Below, one piece after another: positions 43,228 to 54,680 of a DNA stretch of 64,000 nt (the first letter of the stretch is position 1; each line of letters begins with the position of its first letter). Position numbers and translations under genes: made by a program. The DNA lies in contig NC_080672.1 of NCBI RefSeq assembly GCF_030247195.1, positions 387,331,037 through 387,395,036 on the forward strand. Direction: 5' to 3'. Origin of the DNA: Topomyia yanbarensis (lineage: Eukaryota; Arthropoda; Insecta; Diptera; Culicidae). The notes beneath the pieces are model-generated. The model was not told the origin of the DNA. It did no database searches and was given only the letters and a program-made list of their open reading frames with translations.

Positions 43228-45195
43228 ACGCAAGCCAGTCGTTCGTCCTTTTGCCTTTGCGGAAGCCAAATTGTGTATTTGACAGTAAGCCATTTGCTTC
43301 GACCCAATTTCCGAGATGGAAAAGGATCATTTTCTCGAGTAGCTTCCAGATACAGCAATTGCAATCGGACGATACGAGTTGTGGTCGGAGGCCGGTTTTC
43401 CTGGTTTTCGTATGACGATTACACACACTTGTCTCAAATGGTGTGGTACAACCTCAAGAAACTCATTAAATAAATTCAACAAGCGTCTCTTCGCAGACTC
43501 TGGCAGATTCTTCATCGAGTTGAATTTGATACTGTCTGGCACTGGGGCTTTATTGTTACATGATAACAGAGCAAGTGAGAACTCCAACCATCGAAAAAGA
43601 TGTTTCATTCGCGTTATCGGACGGAGACCTGGCACAATAGGTTTTCTTTGCTGGGGCGGAATCCGCACAAACCTTCTTGGCGAAATCGAATATTCACCGG
43701 CTTCAATATTCCACGCTCTCGTTAGTGCTGTTTCGGTTTCGCGCTCTTCGAGCCGTGTCTCAAAGACCGCTCATCGCTATTTCTCTCGTTAGTCCGTCAA
43801 CGTACCAGCGCCAGTAACTACGTTTTTTGGCTTTCATCAAACTCCTCCTTCGCGTTTCTAACGTCGCGTACTGTCAATAGCTAGTGGGTAATCTGTCTTC
43901 TGTCGTCTTATACACAGCGGCCTACATCGCGTACACGTCTATGAACACTTTGTCCTACCACCCAATGCTAAAACTTGTACTCTTCCTTCGGAGGAAGTTA
44001 TTGAGTAGATTCGATGTTATCGGATATCCCGGCAGCATAGCTCTTCCAGTTAATGTTTCGTGTGAGGTCATGCGGGATATTGATTAATCCCGATGGCCAT
44101 GAGCCGTTGGTGATTGAGACTACGATGGGCAGATTCCTATATCTTCTGGGTACCCAATTAGGTTTCTCTCTCAGCCTCGCCCTTGTTAGAAGGCAAGAGA
44201 ATATAGAGGTTTGTTGAAGATGGTTAGCATTTCTGCGAAAGAGCGTTTGGAACGTTTTAATTTATCCCCGCGCAGTTACGCGGGACTGTAAGGACACTTT
44301 TCAGTATTCTTGCTGCCCGAAGCGGGTCTTATTTCTGTAATAGGTGGCCGTGAGCCGCAATTGTTTCCACTTTTTGCAATTCACCACGGTAAAAAAACAC
44401 AGACAGTTAGACGAACTTTGTATAAGTGGACGTAGTCCGGTAGAGAGGTTCCAGCGAAGGTCTCCCGATAAGAGTTTGCTTGGGGGTACGAATTTGAACC
44501 ATCCCCTGCAACAACTACTACGTGCAATCGCTTGCAATCAAGTATTTTCAGCGGCTGTAAACGGTCTCCAAAACTGCCAACCCCGTACTGCGGCATGTCA
44601 AACTCTCATCGTTGACGACGCATGACTTCTTTACATTTACCACTGGAATGTATACCTTATAACCTCGCGTAAAGTGTTCACAGCAAGCAATATCGTTTAC
44701 CTGCCTTGAGTTGGCTAGCAAAACTCTTACCTTGTCCGAGCGGAGCTTTGAAATTTCGGTCATAGCCGAAAGCCGTTCTTTCAGGATTTTAGCAATCTGA
44801 AGAAGATTCAGCGATATAGTCGAAGACCGCAAACGGACCAGTTGAAAGTTCTCGGTAGAGTTTGGAACGGAAGCCTTGGGAGTAGAACCCGATTCAACTT
44901 TCATTTGACCATCAGGAGAGGGAACCATCGACAACGTCAACGCACGGGGTCAGCGCTTGCACAGACGTTATCGAGCCAGAAATGTATTAAGAAATATTAA
45001 AAGCACTTATTTTTAAACTGATGTCCAACGACGAACCGATCCAGCTTATACAGCTGAATATTGTTTAATTCTCACGCGCGAACAAAAGAGAGAAAAAGAC
45101 TCAAAGCAGCACTGAGACAAGCGTCTAATCGCAAACTGCAAAGAAATAAAAACACACCCGAACGGTCTGAGAGTTACGGTACGAATGGGGCACAT
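43228..45195 (-). pseudogene. Decayed second copy of the 8.5-kb LINE
   Basis: The minus strand reads, from 45195 down, a 5' UTR related to 8496-8758, then ORF1 from about 44928 (MVPSPDGQMKVESG, SLNLLQIAKILKERLS, DIACCEHFTRGYKVYIP), zinc-knuckle remnants and a KGEAE segment. At about 44136 it jumps straight to ORF2 sequence equivalent to position 10717. The 1.03 kb between, mostly endonuclease, is deleted. RT follows: EFSLALLSCNNKAPVPDSIK, KPGKPASDHNSYRPI and FGFRKGKRTNDW. It then breaks off at a simple repeat near 43228. Frameshifts abound. The shared structure confirms that the 5' UTR and both ORFs belong to one element family. Confidence 0.85.
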
Positions 45196-45204
45196 TGATA
45201 TTGA

Positions 45205-45830
45205 TTGGTGAAATAATATCTGGAGCATCAATTTGGCCAGTCAATATCTTCTCAACAGATACCGCTCTGAATGTATTCCGACTTTTTATCAGTTTTCATA
45301 TCGAGCAGAAGACAGCGATCGATGTAAGGCGATAGCTCTGCTGGACGGAGGACGAAGAAATAAGACGGAGGAATCTTGCTTGTACTGCCTTAGTTCTGTT
45401 AGTCCAATTGCTCAAATAGGGACACTAAATGGATGCTGAGGTTTCCAGGACTATAGAAAAATACAGTGCCCGTAAACAGTATTGATCAGATAACTACTTG
45501 GCAATTCTTATAATGAAGCTGAGCTTTCTAATTGTCTGTGCTGTAACGTGAGTGGAATGGTTTCTGAATGCTAGTTGCGAGTCCAGGAGTACATCAAGAT
45601 CTCTGATAACTGACATTCTTCATAGCAATTTCCCAGCGATGTTGCAGTCCAGAGTATCGGACTTTTTAGGGGTAAATGATATTGCAGATAATTTGAATAT
45701 GACGAGAGGAACACGTTGCTGTTATACCAATCACGAAAAGCTTCTAGATGTTGCTTAAGCTCGATACAGTCTGTTGACCACACAATGAGAAATAGTTTGA
45801 GATCATCAGCTATATACGATTGCACCCTGG
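45205..45830 (-). pseudogene. LINE reverse-transcriptase fragment
   Basis: The minus strand begins with SYIADDLKLFLIVWSTDC, the catalytic box with both aspartates, then LKQHLEAFRDWYNSN. After a shift come ECQLSEILMYSW, AIRKLSFIIRIAK, YCLRALYFSIV and RAVSVEKILTGQIDAPDIISPI. This is the palm-to-thumb part of a Jockey-like RT. It stops next to the 5' end of the decayed LINE copy at 45195, which may have inserted into it. Confidence 0.65.
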
Positions 45831-45948
45831 GGGTATAACATACTAATCTAAAGGCTTGACATAGGTAACCTGTGATCCCTATATTGATTTACTTTTTGAC
45901 CATCTTTGGATTGAATCAGTCTTGGAATTTGCTTTTCGACTTCGTCTC

Positions 45949-46050
45949 ATCAGTATCCGACACTATCTTAGAGCCAGGACTAAGCTAGCGCCAAATTGAC
46001 GCTAGCTCCAAAAACGGACACACTATTTGAGTTCATGAAAAAACCACTAG
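45949..46050. repeat. Partial copy of the 23.8-kb MITE
   Basis: It begins CTTCGTCTCATCAGTATCCG and runs through AGCTAGCGCCAAATTGACGC, matching the left part of 23793-24067; the right end is absent. Confidence 0.7.
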
Positions 46051-46101
46051 TCAAGCTTGGCTATGTTTGTCTCGTAATGAATACATAATTATATACATAT
46101 A

Positions 46102-46307
46102 CAGTCGTGATTCGCTGGACCGCTTTTTAGTTGGTCCTCCGCTAGTTAGACCATTGTCCAACTAAAAAGCATCTGAACGCCAAAATCTCATGTTAAATTT
46201 CCTTTGACAATGAATCTGGCAATAATAAGACACTTGTCAGTCGGTCCAACTAGCGAATCAAGTTCGTTAACTGAACAGTGTGTGACCCAACAAGTGAATC
46301 ACGGTTG
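46102..46307. mobile_element. Pogo-like TA-flanked MITE, 206 bp
   Basis: Ends CAGTCGTGATTCGCTGG and CAAGTGAATCACGGTTG are imperfect inverted repeats flanked by TA. The inner pair TTTAGTTGG and CCAACTAAA extends the hairpin. CAGT and ATTCGCT-type ends recall pogo elements, which is an inference. Confidence 0.65.
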
Positions 46308-46381
46308 TAAATAATAATTTAGTCCACACCTGATGGGATTTATATTCGTGCCGTCTTAAACGTATTTTCATTAAGATTAAT

Positions 46382-46638
46382 TCTAGAGAAAATTTTCAAT
46401 AGGACGTAAGTAACATTGAGAGCCTCTCTTTGTTTACTTTCTCTTTCGTTTATTACGACGTCATTACAACACTTTGTACTAATTTTCCAGTACATATCGA
46501 AAGCCGACGGTTTTTACTACAATATTATGCAAAGAGTAGAGTAGTAAATGTTGAAATGGCCGTGTAATGAACAGAAGAGAAAGACCTCAAAGGGAATCTC
46601 TCATTGTTACTTACGCCCTATTGAAAATTTTCTCTAGA
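46382..46638. mobile_element. TIR MITE, about 257 bp
   Basis: Near-perfect inverted ends of about 40 bp begin TCTAGAGAAAATTTTCAATA and end TATTGAAAATTTTCTCTAGA, continuing through GGACGTAAGTAACATTGAGAG. No coding frame was found. Confidence 0.85.
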
Positions 46639-46970
46639 AATCATTTTTTAAATATTTTTTTAAAATACTCACCCAGAATACGTTGCCTAATAAAGGGTTA
46701 AAATTGATCAAACTTACTAACAAAAATAATCCCCATCAAATTAAACCAATTCCCACAAATCTACAATACTGATCCACCGCCAAACGGTAAAGTACGTATC
46801 ATCATCACCAGTCGATCAATCGAGCAGAGCTAGTCGTACTACCACCGTACCACGTTACCGCACACAGCAACAAGTGTCCCGCCTATATCTGTCTGTGTGA
46901 TGTTCATTTTTAGTAAACCATACTGCACTACTGGCGAATGCACTTGGTTCGGTCAGGGCGTGTTGCTTAT

Positions 46971-47138
46971 GGGGTTTTCGATTGATTGACACCGGTGTAG
47001 TGGAATGCACTGAAACTGCACCGTTTTTGCACTTTCTAGCAGAAGTGCAGAAAACTGGGTATGTTCCATTGACACTTCTGCTAGAAAGTGCAAAACCAGT
47101 GCAATACACTACACCGGTGTCAATCAATCGAAAATCCC
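46971..47138. mobile_element. 168-bp MITE, twin 1
   Basis: Inverted ends GGGGTTTTCGATTGATTGAC and a matching CAATCGAAAATCCC enclose CACCGGTGTAG on each side and a GCACTTTCTAGCAGAAGTG segment that pairs with CACTTCTGCTAGAAAGTGC. The whole element folds into one hairpin. Confidence 0.9.
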
Positions 47139-47255
47139 ATTAGTTTTGTTAGTTTAGTATGTATAGGGCTCGCCTCTTGCTCTTCGCTTCGAGAGCACTC
47201 TCGCTGCGGCTGTGGTGCTGGTGCTGGTGAGGTGACTGACGTGCGCTTTACATAT

Positions 47256-47423
47256 GGGGTTTTCGATTGATTGACACCGGTGTAGTGGAATGCACTGAAA
47301 CTGCACCGTTTTTGCACTTTCTAGCAGAAGTGCAGAAAACTGGGTATGTTCCATTGACACTTCTGCTAGAAAGTGCAAAACCAGTGCAATACACTACACC
47401 GGTGTCAATCAATCGAAAATCCC
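47256..47423. mobile_element. 168-bp MITE, twin 2
   Basis: By eye, base-for-base identical to the element at 46971-47138 and in the same orientation, 285 bp further on. The flanks differ (TACATAT and AATAGTA here, GCTTAT and ATTAGTT there), so they look like separate insertions rather than one tandem duplication. Confidence 0.9.
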
Positions 47424-47439
47424 AATAGTACCTCTACTG

Positions 47440-48310
47440 CTTCGCCACTACACTCGCACAGTGTGGAGGATCGCGCGCTCGCCTTCTATAATGCCTGATA
47501 GTCGCCCGGCAGGCAAGCTTAGTCTGCTAAAAGCCGTCGCTGTGAACGGATGAGAAATTGGATGGGAAGAATAGCCTTGCTAGGACGGAAGAGCGCACTG
47601 CACACACAGGGGCCCGATTTGCCAGTGAAGGATTTTTCGGAGATTTTCAGTTTCTTTGCTTTGTCTAGTTAGTTCGTTGGGAGTTGGACTTTTTCGCGCA
47701 GCAAGATTGACTGCACGTGCCGTGGAACAGGATATTATGAAGGATATTCAAGCAATACCTTGCGTCGTTTTGCGTTGATTCGAGACGAAAAGGCTGATTG
47801 GAGAAAAGTGGCCCCCACTGGGAACGGTGAAGAGAAAATTCGTTTAGGGAAATGCATGATAACCTAGGAGAAAAATTAATATAAATAAGAGAAAACGTAC
47901 CAGTTGATAAGTGTTGACAAGACGAGGCCGAAGACACGGCGTTTTTTTTGTGTGTGATATCAACGACGAGTGGTGTTTGTGTCGCGCTTGTTTGTGGCCA
48001 CTGATCTTGAGTCCGTAGGCAACAGTAGCCGGTCGGTTCGGTTGGGTCGGTCGGGTTTTTATTATTATTACATTTTATTATAAAGTGTCGGCCCATATAC
48101 ATATACGTGACTCTGCGGTGCTGTGGAGGAGACTGTTGGATGAAACAGCGGAGAGGTGAACCGGGGGGCAGTTGGAGCAAAGCATAATAAAAACGAGAAT
48201 CGTTCCGCTGATATACGCTGGTTGGTGACAAGTGAGACAACAATTGTACCCGAGTTGGACCGAGTGTAGCTTACAAGATAAACTACACAAAGGATTGCCA
48301 CAACACGCGT
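47440..48310 (+). other. Possible noncoding first exon or promoter region
   Basis: This stretch is less AT-rich than its surroundings and holds none of the repeats seen elsewhere. It ends at a good splice-donor match, GC-GTAAGTCAG, near 48308. No convincing open frame is present: antisense frames at 47665-48243 and 48078-48479 overlap each other and lack motifs. It could be a 5' UTR exon of a gene whose coding exons lie outside the window, or simply unique sequence. Confidence 0.2.
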
Positions 48311-48766
48311 AAGTCAGATGTTCATATCCCTCTGAACGAACGAATAACAATCGTAAATAGATAAAGAGTAAATAATAACTGAGATCACTTATATTTGCGG
48401 TGGGACGATATGCTTTCGTATGTGCGGGACAAAGTAAGTTTTTAGTGCTATGACACCAATTGTCAGTTATAACTGACATGGATGGTGGAATTAGTTTGTG
48501 AGAAATTTTACTGCCAATCGAGGAATTTTATTATTTGCATTTGAAGTTGAACTTCATACCGTATTTACGTTGAAGCAGAGAGCAGAAACTTTCAAGTTTG
48601 AAAAAAATGGTATCTATAATAGTCTGTTAACCCCATAATGTCCATGATATTTATAAACTAGGTTTTATGAGGGTTATAACTTGGTTCAAGCAAGATTTGA
48701 TCACAAGAACAAGTAAGACTAATGACTGGGACTATTACCTTTCCTTTGAACACTAACATTATTATA

Positions 48767-49439
48767 TAGGGTTGCCACCCCTCCGGGTTTGACCCGAAGA
48801 TTACGGTTTTTGGAGACGATTTCCAGCTCTTCGGGGTTTACATCAATTTCTCCGGGTCTAATAATTTTAATTGAATTTGTGTCAAACAATTTCTTCCGGT
48901 GGTAATGTTTGTTACTCCTGTAGCAGTCCTTAACTCTTAGCCAAGGAGAAAAGCTTTGTCCCTTTGTTGGAGCCTCCCTAGTGAATTAGTTATTGGAGAG
49001 GCGTTTCGAGTTCCTCTCATCAGAATCCGACATTAACTTAATGACAGGACTAAACTAGCACTAAATCTCCAAATACGAAAACACCCTTTGTGTTTCTAAG
49101 CAAGGAAAGGAGTTCTAATTAAGCTGATGAGAGTTATTGGAAAAATTTCGGAAGACATTGCAGTGTGCTTCCCAGACGTTGCCGCTTTCCTGTCTGCTTC
49201 GATCTACTTCTCCTGTTAGCTGTGACAGAAATCAGTGCTTGTTTGGCTTATCTTCCACAGCGAGAGTAGCCGGTGCTTTTAGACCTTTCGCGTTAGCCAG
49301 GGAAGTAAAATTGCGCACTTATCTAAATCGACAAACCTGTTTAAAAAGGCGGTGCATTATGTTTTGCCTTTGTGTTTCTATAAAAGCCTATTCCAACTAA
49401 TATGCTCCGGGTGAAAGCCTAACCGAGGATGGCAACCCA
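48767..49439. mobile_element. Nonautonomous element with GGGTTGCCA ends
   Basis: The left end TAGGGTTGCCACCCCTCCGG and the inverse of the right end GAGGATGGCAACCC match over about a dozen bases. The inner CCGGG or CCGGGT motifs are also mirrored. A clean target duplication is not evident, so hAT-type is only a guess. It contains a degraded MITE at 49010-49135. Confidence 0.45.
49010..49135. repeat. Degraded, internally deleted copy of the 23.8-kb MITE
   Basis: CCTCTCATCAGAATCCGACA starts it and CTGATGAGAG ends it, with ACTAAACTAGCACTAAATC between. Confidence 0.55.
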
Positions 49440-51497
49440 ATTATTGTCCGTGGAACTGAAGTTATTCCAATGAGTTCGATTGGATTACGCTGGAGCAGTG
49501 CTGCCAGGAACAGTTTCTGTTACCGGTATTTTTCCATGTAATTGAACTATTGTAAATATTCTAGGGGGATTGTATTAAGCATCGGAAGATGAAAATTGAA
49601 TAACTTCTATCACTGCGAAAGAAGCACCTATCTTAATCGTAACACGTTCTAGTGGTTCTTGATCGGAGCATTATAAAGGGAAATAGTTCTGGTACCTAAT
49701 AATATTTATATGTCTCAAAACGCTTGCTATAGCCGTGGTTGAATTGTAATGATTTCTAAGTCACTTCCTTTGTTCATAAGACAAGCGTGCCCCAGAGATA
49801 CTAAAAGGATTCAACCAGGCCCAACGAGAGGGGGATTCAGGGGCACTATTGAACTTAGCGGTCTATATCATTGAATAAGTGTAAAACAGATATAAAATTT
49901 CATTCGATTAAAATCATCAAGTATCAATTCGCAGAAATGATAAACTGCAACGTACCATGCTTTAACCTATTGTTTCGAAAATGAGCGATTGAGAAGATAA
50001 CAAAATATATTTTCATACATTCCTCTCAAATTTATCCGCGGAATGTTATCCACAGTTAGCAGGATACTGACAAAATTAACACGTGGTAATCTGATCTACG
50101 TTGGTACAGAGCGTTGTTTGAGTAGGGGAGAATAGCTTGTTCTAAATCAAAAATTGAGAAGTTGGGCTGGTTGATTTTTTCATGTTTTGTTTGGGGTTGT
50201 TTTCGTGTTCTTTGATTTGTATTTGCATACTTCTTTCAAGTGTTGTATCTGCATCTTTGAACATTATTTGTTGTAAATTTTCACCATTATTAATTTGCAT
50301 TACTATTTTTTTGAAGGATCGAAAACTGAAAAATGTTAATGTGTTAATCACAATAACACCACCCAATTTTTGTGTTTTACTTTGGACTGAGCTGAAGTGC
50401 GTGTGTCAACATTATTGATTGACTACTCCATTTCACTATTCATTACACTTGTCCCGATACACGATGACAACCAATGAATAACAAGTACCAATAAACCAAT
50501 AAAATCCGTGATCAAAACTGCTAAAATTACCTATTTTACAAAATTTAAGACGACGCGACATGTAATAGTACTCGGTCATATTGTTTAGTTTAGTTTTGTT
50601 GTTAAATTCTTGAAAATGAATAGTTCAGCGTTTCTGATGTGACGAAACTGGATACAGTCTACTTTCAACTACGAGAAAAGTCACATGTTCTTTTTCATGC
50701 AGTTATAACCTTGCAAGCCTTATATTTAATAGATATTTTGTTGATCCCGAAGAGGTTAATTAATATTCCCCAGCAGCAATTTTAGTTCCAGAAACCGCTT
50801 CACAATCAGTTTACAACAAAAATGTATGGATTTTTTGTTGCCATCCGGTTGTGAAATAGCTGCCGTAACAATTTATTTGACATTTATCTATTTTACGTTT
50901 TCACCAACTGAAGGAAGCATAATAAATGTCTTTATTTGGTGAAGTTTGCTTAAAATTGCTTTCAAAATGAAACATCAAAATTAATCGAATCTATGAATAA
51001 AGGCGGCGCAATTGAGGAATTGTTTTGAACATGGGTAAACAGAAAATTATAATATTCAAATAATATTTCGTTTTGCAGCCGTATTCGACGTCTATAAATA
51101 CTTTATAACTCAGGGATTAACATAAACGTATATAAAGTAAAAACATCAAAAAATTGATGTAGGGACTTCGTTTCAAAAATTCTGAAAAAACAGTGTACAT
51201 GAAAACCCTTTCTATAGGTTAAATATGAGATTCAAAAGAACGCATTTAAATAATTCTTACATAAGCAAAATAATGTGTTTGGAAAACTTGCATACTTAAC
51301 TAAAACCCGATTCTAAAAACAAAACTGACAAATGGTGCTTTTTCAGGGAATCTGACATTCACAGGTAAATTGAAGTACTGTAATGGTAGCGCTCTAAGCG
51401 GATGGGTATTTTCATTTCAACTGACATATTTTTAGCATGGAATTGCAAATATTACTGATGGTTTAGAGCACTTTACGTCAAGTTAAAAAAAATATCT
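49440..51497. other. Unannotated AT-rich stretch
   Basis: No gene, RNA gene or paired repeat was recognised over 2 kb. Opposite-strand frames at 50142-50418 are mutual shadows. Confidence 0.5.
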
Positions 51498-51667
51498 CGT
51501 CGCCCAAGCCACACCCATATTTGATTCGTTTCTCAAAAGGATTCGGCGATTCGATTTTTAGCAGGTTTCATTTACTCACGTCACGATTCTACCAGAGGTG
51601 ATCTTAAACATTTTATTTGCGGACGCCTTGTTAACAACGAGTCGAATACGGGTGTGGCTTACGCGAC
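51498..51667. mobile_element. TIR MITE, about 170 bp
   Basis: CGTCGCCCAAGCCACACCCA on the left pairs with GGGTGTGGCTTACGCGAC on the right, then GATTCGTT with AACGAGTC. No coding frame was found. Confidence 0.75.
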
Positions 51668-52924
51668 ATTAAGACCAATTGATTATTTGTCTGTATCGCA
51701 ATATTATTCGCAGTTAGTTTTTTGAAGGCCACAGGATTGTACCTAAATGCATTTGGATATCCGACCTGGATGGATTATTTACTGTTATAAGGAATTCAAC
51801 AAACATGAATATAAATAAAGTTCTTGAACATTTCGGATTTCTTTGCCTCGTCTATTCGGACAGCTAGTATAATTTTATGACTGTCCTAATTTCCTAAGCA
51901 TGGGAAACAGTGCAAGGCTTCTTTACGAGTGAGTTCTGGGAAATTCAATGTGTGTATTTTAATGAACCAAGAATCTTCTTAAAGTTAAACTTTGGGAAGT
52001 TTTTCTGCAATTCTTTCATATTGCGACTTACGTTTACTTTTGTATCGATTTTGTTGGCTAAATTTAAATCTAAAATTTGCCGAAAATATTTAACAAAATC
52101 GGTACAGTAGAACTCTACTAACAACTACCCTCTTCCCGCGACGCATGAGGAATGCGCAGGTCTCTAGCAATAACAAGTGTTGGACTAACATTCTTTCTTT
52201 ATCTTGCTTTCCCGGTCTACGTTCAGCACTGGACGGCGCACAGTGGCTGGAGGCTGGCCAAAACCTCAAAAATTTATTTTTGAAATATTGATATTTTATA
52301 TTTTTCCCAAATTTCTCATGTATTGAATGATGTATATTCAAAATTTTATGGTCATTGGATAAGAACAAGATTTTTAACAAGAGTTTAAACGTAGCAAATC
52401 CGGATTTTTTAAATGATTTTCATTTCCGAAACCACCATTGCTCTGTTCATTTCATATGCATGTTGCTCTTTTGATTTTGGTCCGATTTTAGCACAACTAG
52501 TCTCATTGTGTAGAGCAACGAAATAAGTTGGTTAGTGAATAAAATACATTTGGTAAATTTGCTTGGAACTATGACTTTTTAGTTTAAATATGTTTGAGGT
52601 GGTCAGATCAAAAATATTTTTTTCACTAATGTATTCTGTACAAATTTCGGAAACATTTCGGAACGGTCACATAGTATACATTCTATGGGAAATAACCTCT
52701 CCTTTTCGAATATCATGGTCTCGTTCTGCGCCTAGGTGCGCAAAAAGTTTTAAGGAGATTTTGAAGCTTTGTTGCTGATATGGAGGCGCATGGTGTTTTG
52801 TGTAAAATAGTTAGACAATCTACAGTAAACCAACACGTTATACAATGGATTTAAAGTAGTGTTCTTAATTTTTTATGATATTGCTGACATTGGTGAACAG
52901 TAACGGAAAATCTGTCATGAAAAC
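51668..52924. other. Unannotated stretch
   Basis: No gene was recognised. Confidence 0.5.
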
Positions 52925-53090
52925 GGAATCATAGTTATAAGAAAGGTTCAATGACACTGTATGGAAAAATGCATTTAATATTTTACGACTTTTGACATCA
53001 AAAATGAGCTCAGCGCCTCAAAATTAGCTTAAATTGTGATTTTCAGCCAATTTAGGTAACATTTGAGGTTTTGTCCGACTTTTGTTTGAA
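52925..53090. repeat. Dispersed repeat family D, copy 2 (inverted)
   Basis: The inverse of 22690-22860, sharing CACTGTATGGAAAAATG, TTGTGATTTTCAGCCAA and TTTTGTCCGACTTTTG-type segments. Confidence 0.6.
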
Positions 53091-53489
53091 GACCCGCCAC
53101 TGTGCGGCGTCGGTATTGATTTTGGATTTAGTTGAAAGATGATTTTCCACTTAAGGCAAACGTTTATTATCTTCTTCAACGTTTGATTCAAAAGCAAAAT
53201 TATGCTTAAAACAATAAGAGACATGATTCGACTCATCAAATTTGATTTTTGCTTTTTGGCAAACTGTCAGAAATACTAGCAACACGTTTGATGTTTGAAC
53301 TATTCAAAAAGTACTACATTTTATTCCAAAAGAATAACTATATAAACTCTTAAATAGACGTAAAAAATGTTACAGATTATGTTAAGATGTTCGACTATGT
53401 ACCTGATTCAAAATTGGAAATTTTGTGATTTTATTAGAAAAATTCAAATTTACAGTTGGTTCGACATGACTTAGTACTTTATTTTTATT

Positions 53490-54680
53490 TCGATTCGTTT
53501 ATTTGACGCATCTCACGGTTGCGATAGCTTATCGGAGCTGTGAATTTTTGATACGTTTAAAATATGTAAACAAAACTAAAACCAATGTGATTGACTATCC
53601 TTTGGATCTCGTGCACGTTACATTATTTGCGCGCTGAGACCTTCTTTCGCGATGGGGAAATGTTTGTCTGCTCGCCCACTGCGTCATGGGAGTCATTCAA
53701 TTCTCTCGTGTCTTCCATGTCAAGGTCATCATCGTTGAAGTTGTCCGCCAACATTTCCCTGCATCTTGAACTTATGGGTGATCAGTGTAAAGTCCTAGAT
53801 TCTGTTTTTGCGGTTGTCATTATATCTTGAACAACTGCCATAAAATTGGCAGCCATTTATGGTTCAGGAATTGGTATTGAAAACTCTGTTTGGGATTGGT
53901 TCTCCGTAGATGAGTTGGCAATTGATTGAGGTGCATTCTTCTCTACATCTTCCGTGTAAGGTTGTCAATGGTGAGAATCAAGTAGGAGGGGTTAGGTCTT
54001 TCGGACTGCATTCTCGCCACAAGAACACCGCTAGGAATACCCGGGAAGAAGTTTCTTCAGGTATCACGTGTAATGGATTCTACTTCACCGTATTATGGCC
54101 AGCATTTTGCACTTAGCTCAGGAGGGATACGCGGTGCTAAGTCATATAGCCTTATCTCTATATATAGTCATTTTCTATATACACGGGGATCTTAATCCCA
54201 ACATTGCCCCTTCAACCAAACCACGTGTTTTAAGTTGTTCTGCAAATCGAAACATTCGATTTGGGATAACATGTTGAATGATATCAATACTACGTTGCGG
54301 AGATGATAATACTAATGATACACGACCTCCGTAAGTCTAAGCTCCATTTTTAACTTTTTACTTGGGGAGACGACCGGAATAAGATTTATAGGATTTTCGG
54401 CTTTTGCGGTCTTATTAATCAGAACGGGTGATTTATACTGCCCGACGTTTCGGCCACTGGTTATGGCCTTTTTCAAGGGAAATACGTTATCGTTCGATCG
54501 TTCGCTCAAACGAAGAACGATAACGTATTTCCCTTGAAAAAGGCCATAACCAGTGGCCGAAACGTCGGGCAGTATAAATCACCCGTTCTGATTAATAAGA
54601 CCGCAAAAGCCGAAAATCCTATAAATCCATTTTTAACTTTAGACGGTATTCAACTTCATGAAAACTTGATCATATTGAAC
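53490..54680 (-). pseudogene. LINE ORF1/gag-like remnant split by a palindromic insertion
   Basis: Read from 54680 down the minus strand: HEVEYRLKLKMELRLTEVVYH spans the insertion at 54358-54625 and matches HEVEELIKMKMELDLTEV at 33.9 kb (20 or so residues, gapless). Further on, after frame changes, come PGIPSGVLVARMQS and RPNPSYLILTI. Toward 53500 the sequence matches 29340-29830. Stops and shifts show it is dead. No associated RT was found nearby. Confidence 0.55.
54358..54625. mobile_element. Near-perfect palindromic insertion with 15-bp target duplication
   Basis: Arms of about 112 bp (54384-54495 and 54515-54626) are near-perfect inverse copies around a 19-base loop. The direct repeat TCCATTTTTAACTTT (54343-54357 and 54626-54640) flanks it, so it is a genuine insertion. 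Each arm holds GGCCATAACCAGTGGCC followed by GAAACGTCGGGCAG. The GGCCGAAACGTCGG string recalls the terminal repeats of Penelope-like elements, which can occur as inverted pairs and carry hammerhead ribozyme motifs; this assignment is inference. Confidence 0.8.

Noticed and set aside
43086..43426. Several overlapping open frames on both strands.
   Set aside because: All are fragments or shadows of the decayed LINE reverse transcriptase at 43228-45195.
48078..48479. 133-codon minus-strand frame beside other antisense frames.
   Set aside because: Overlapping frames on the same strand and no motif; the region is better read as possible noncoding exon or unique DNA.
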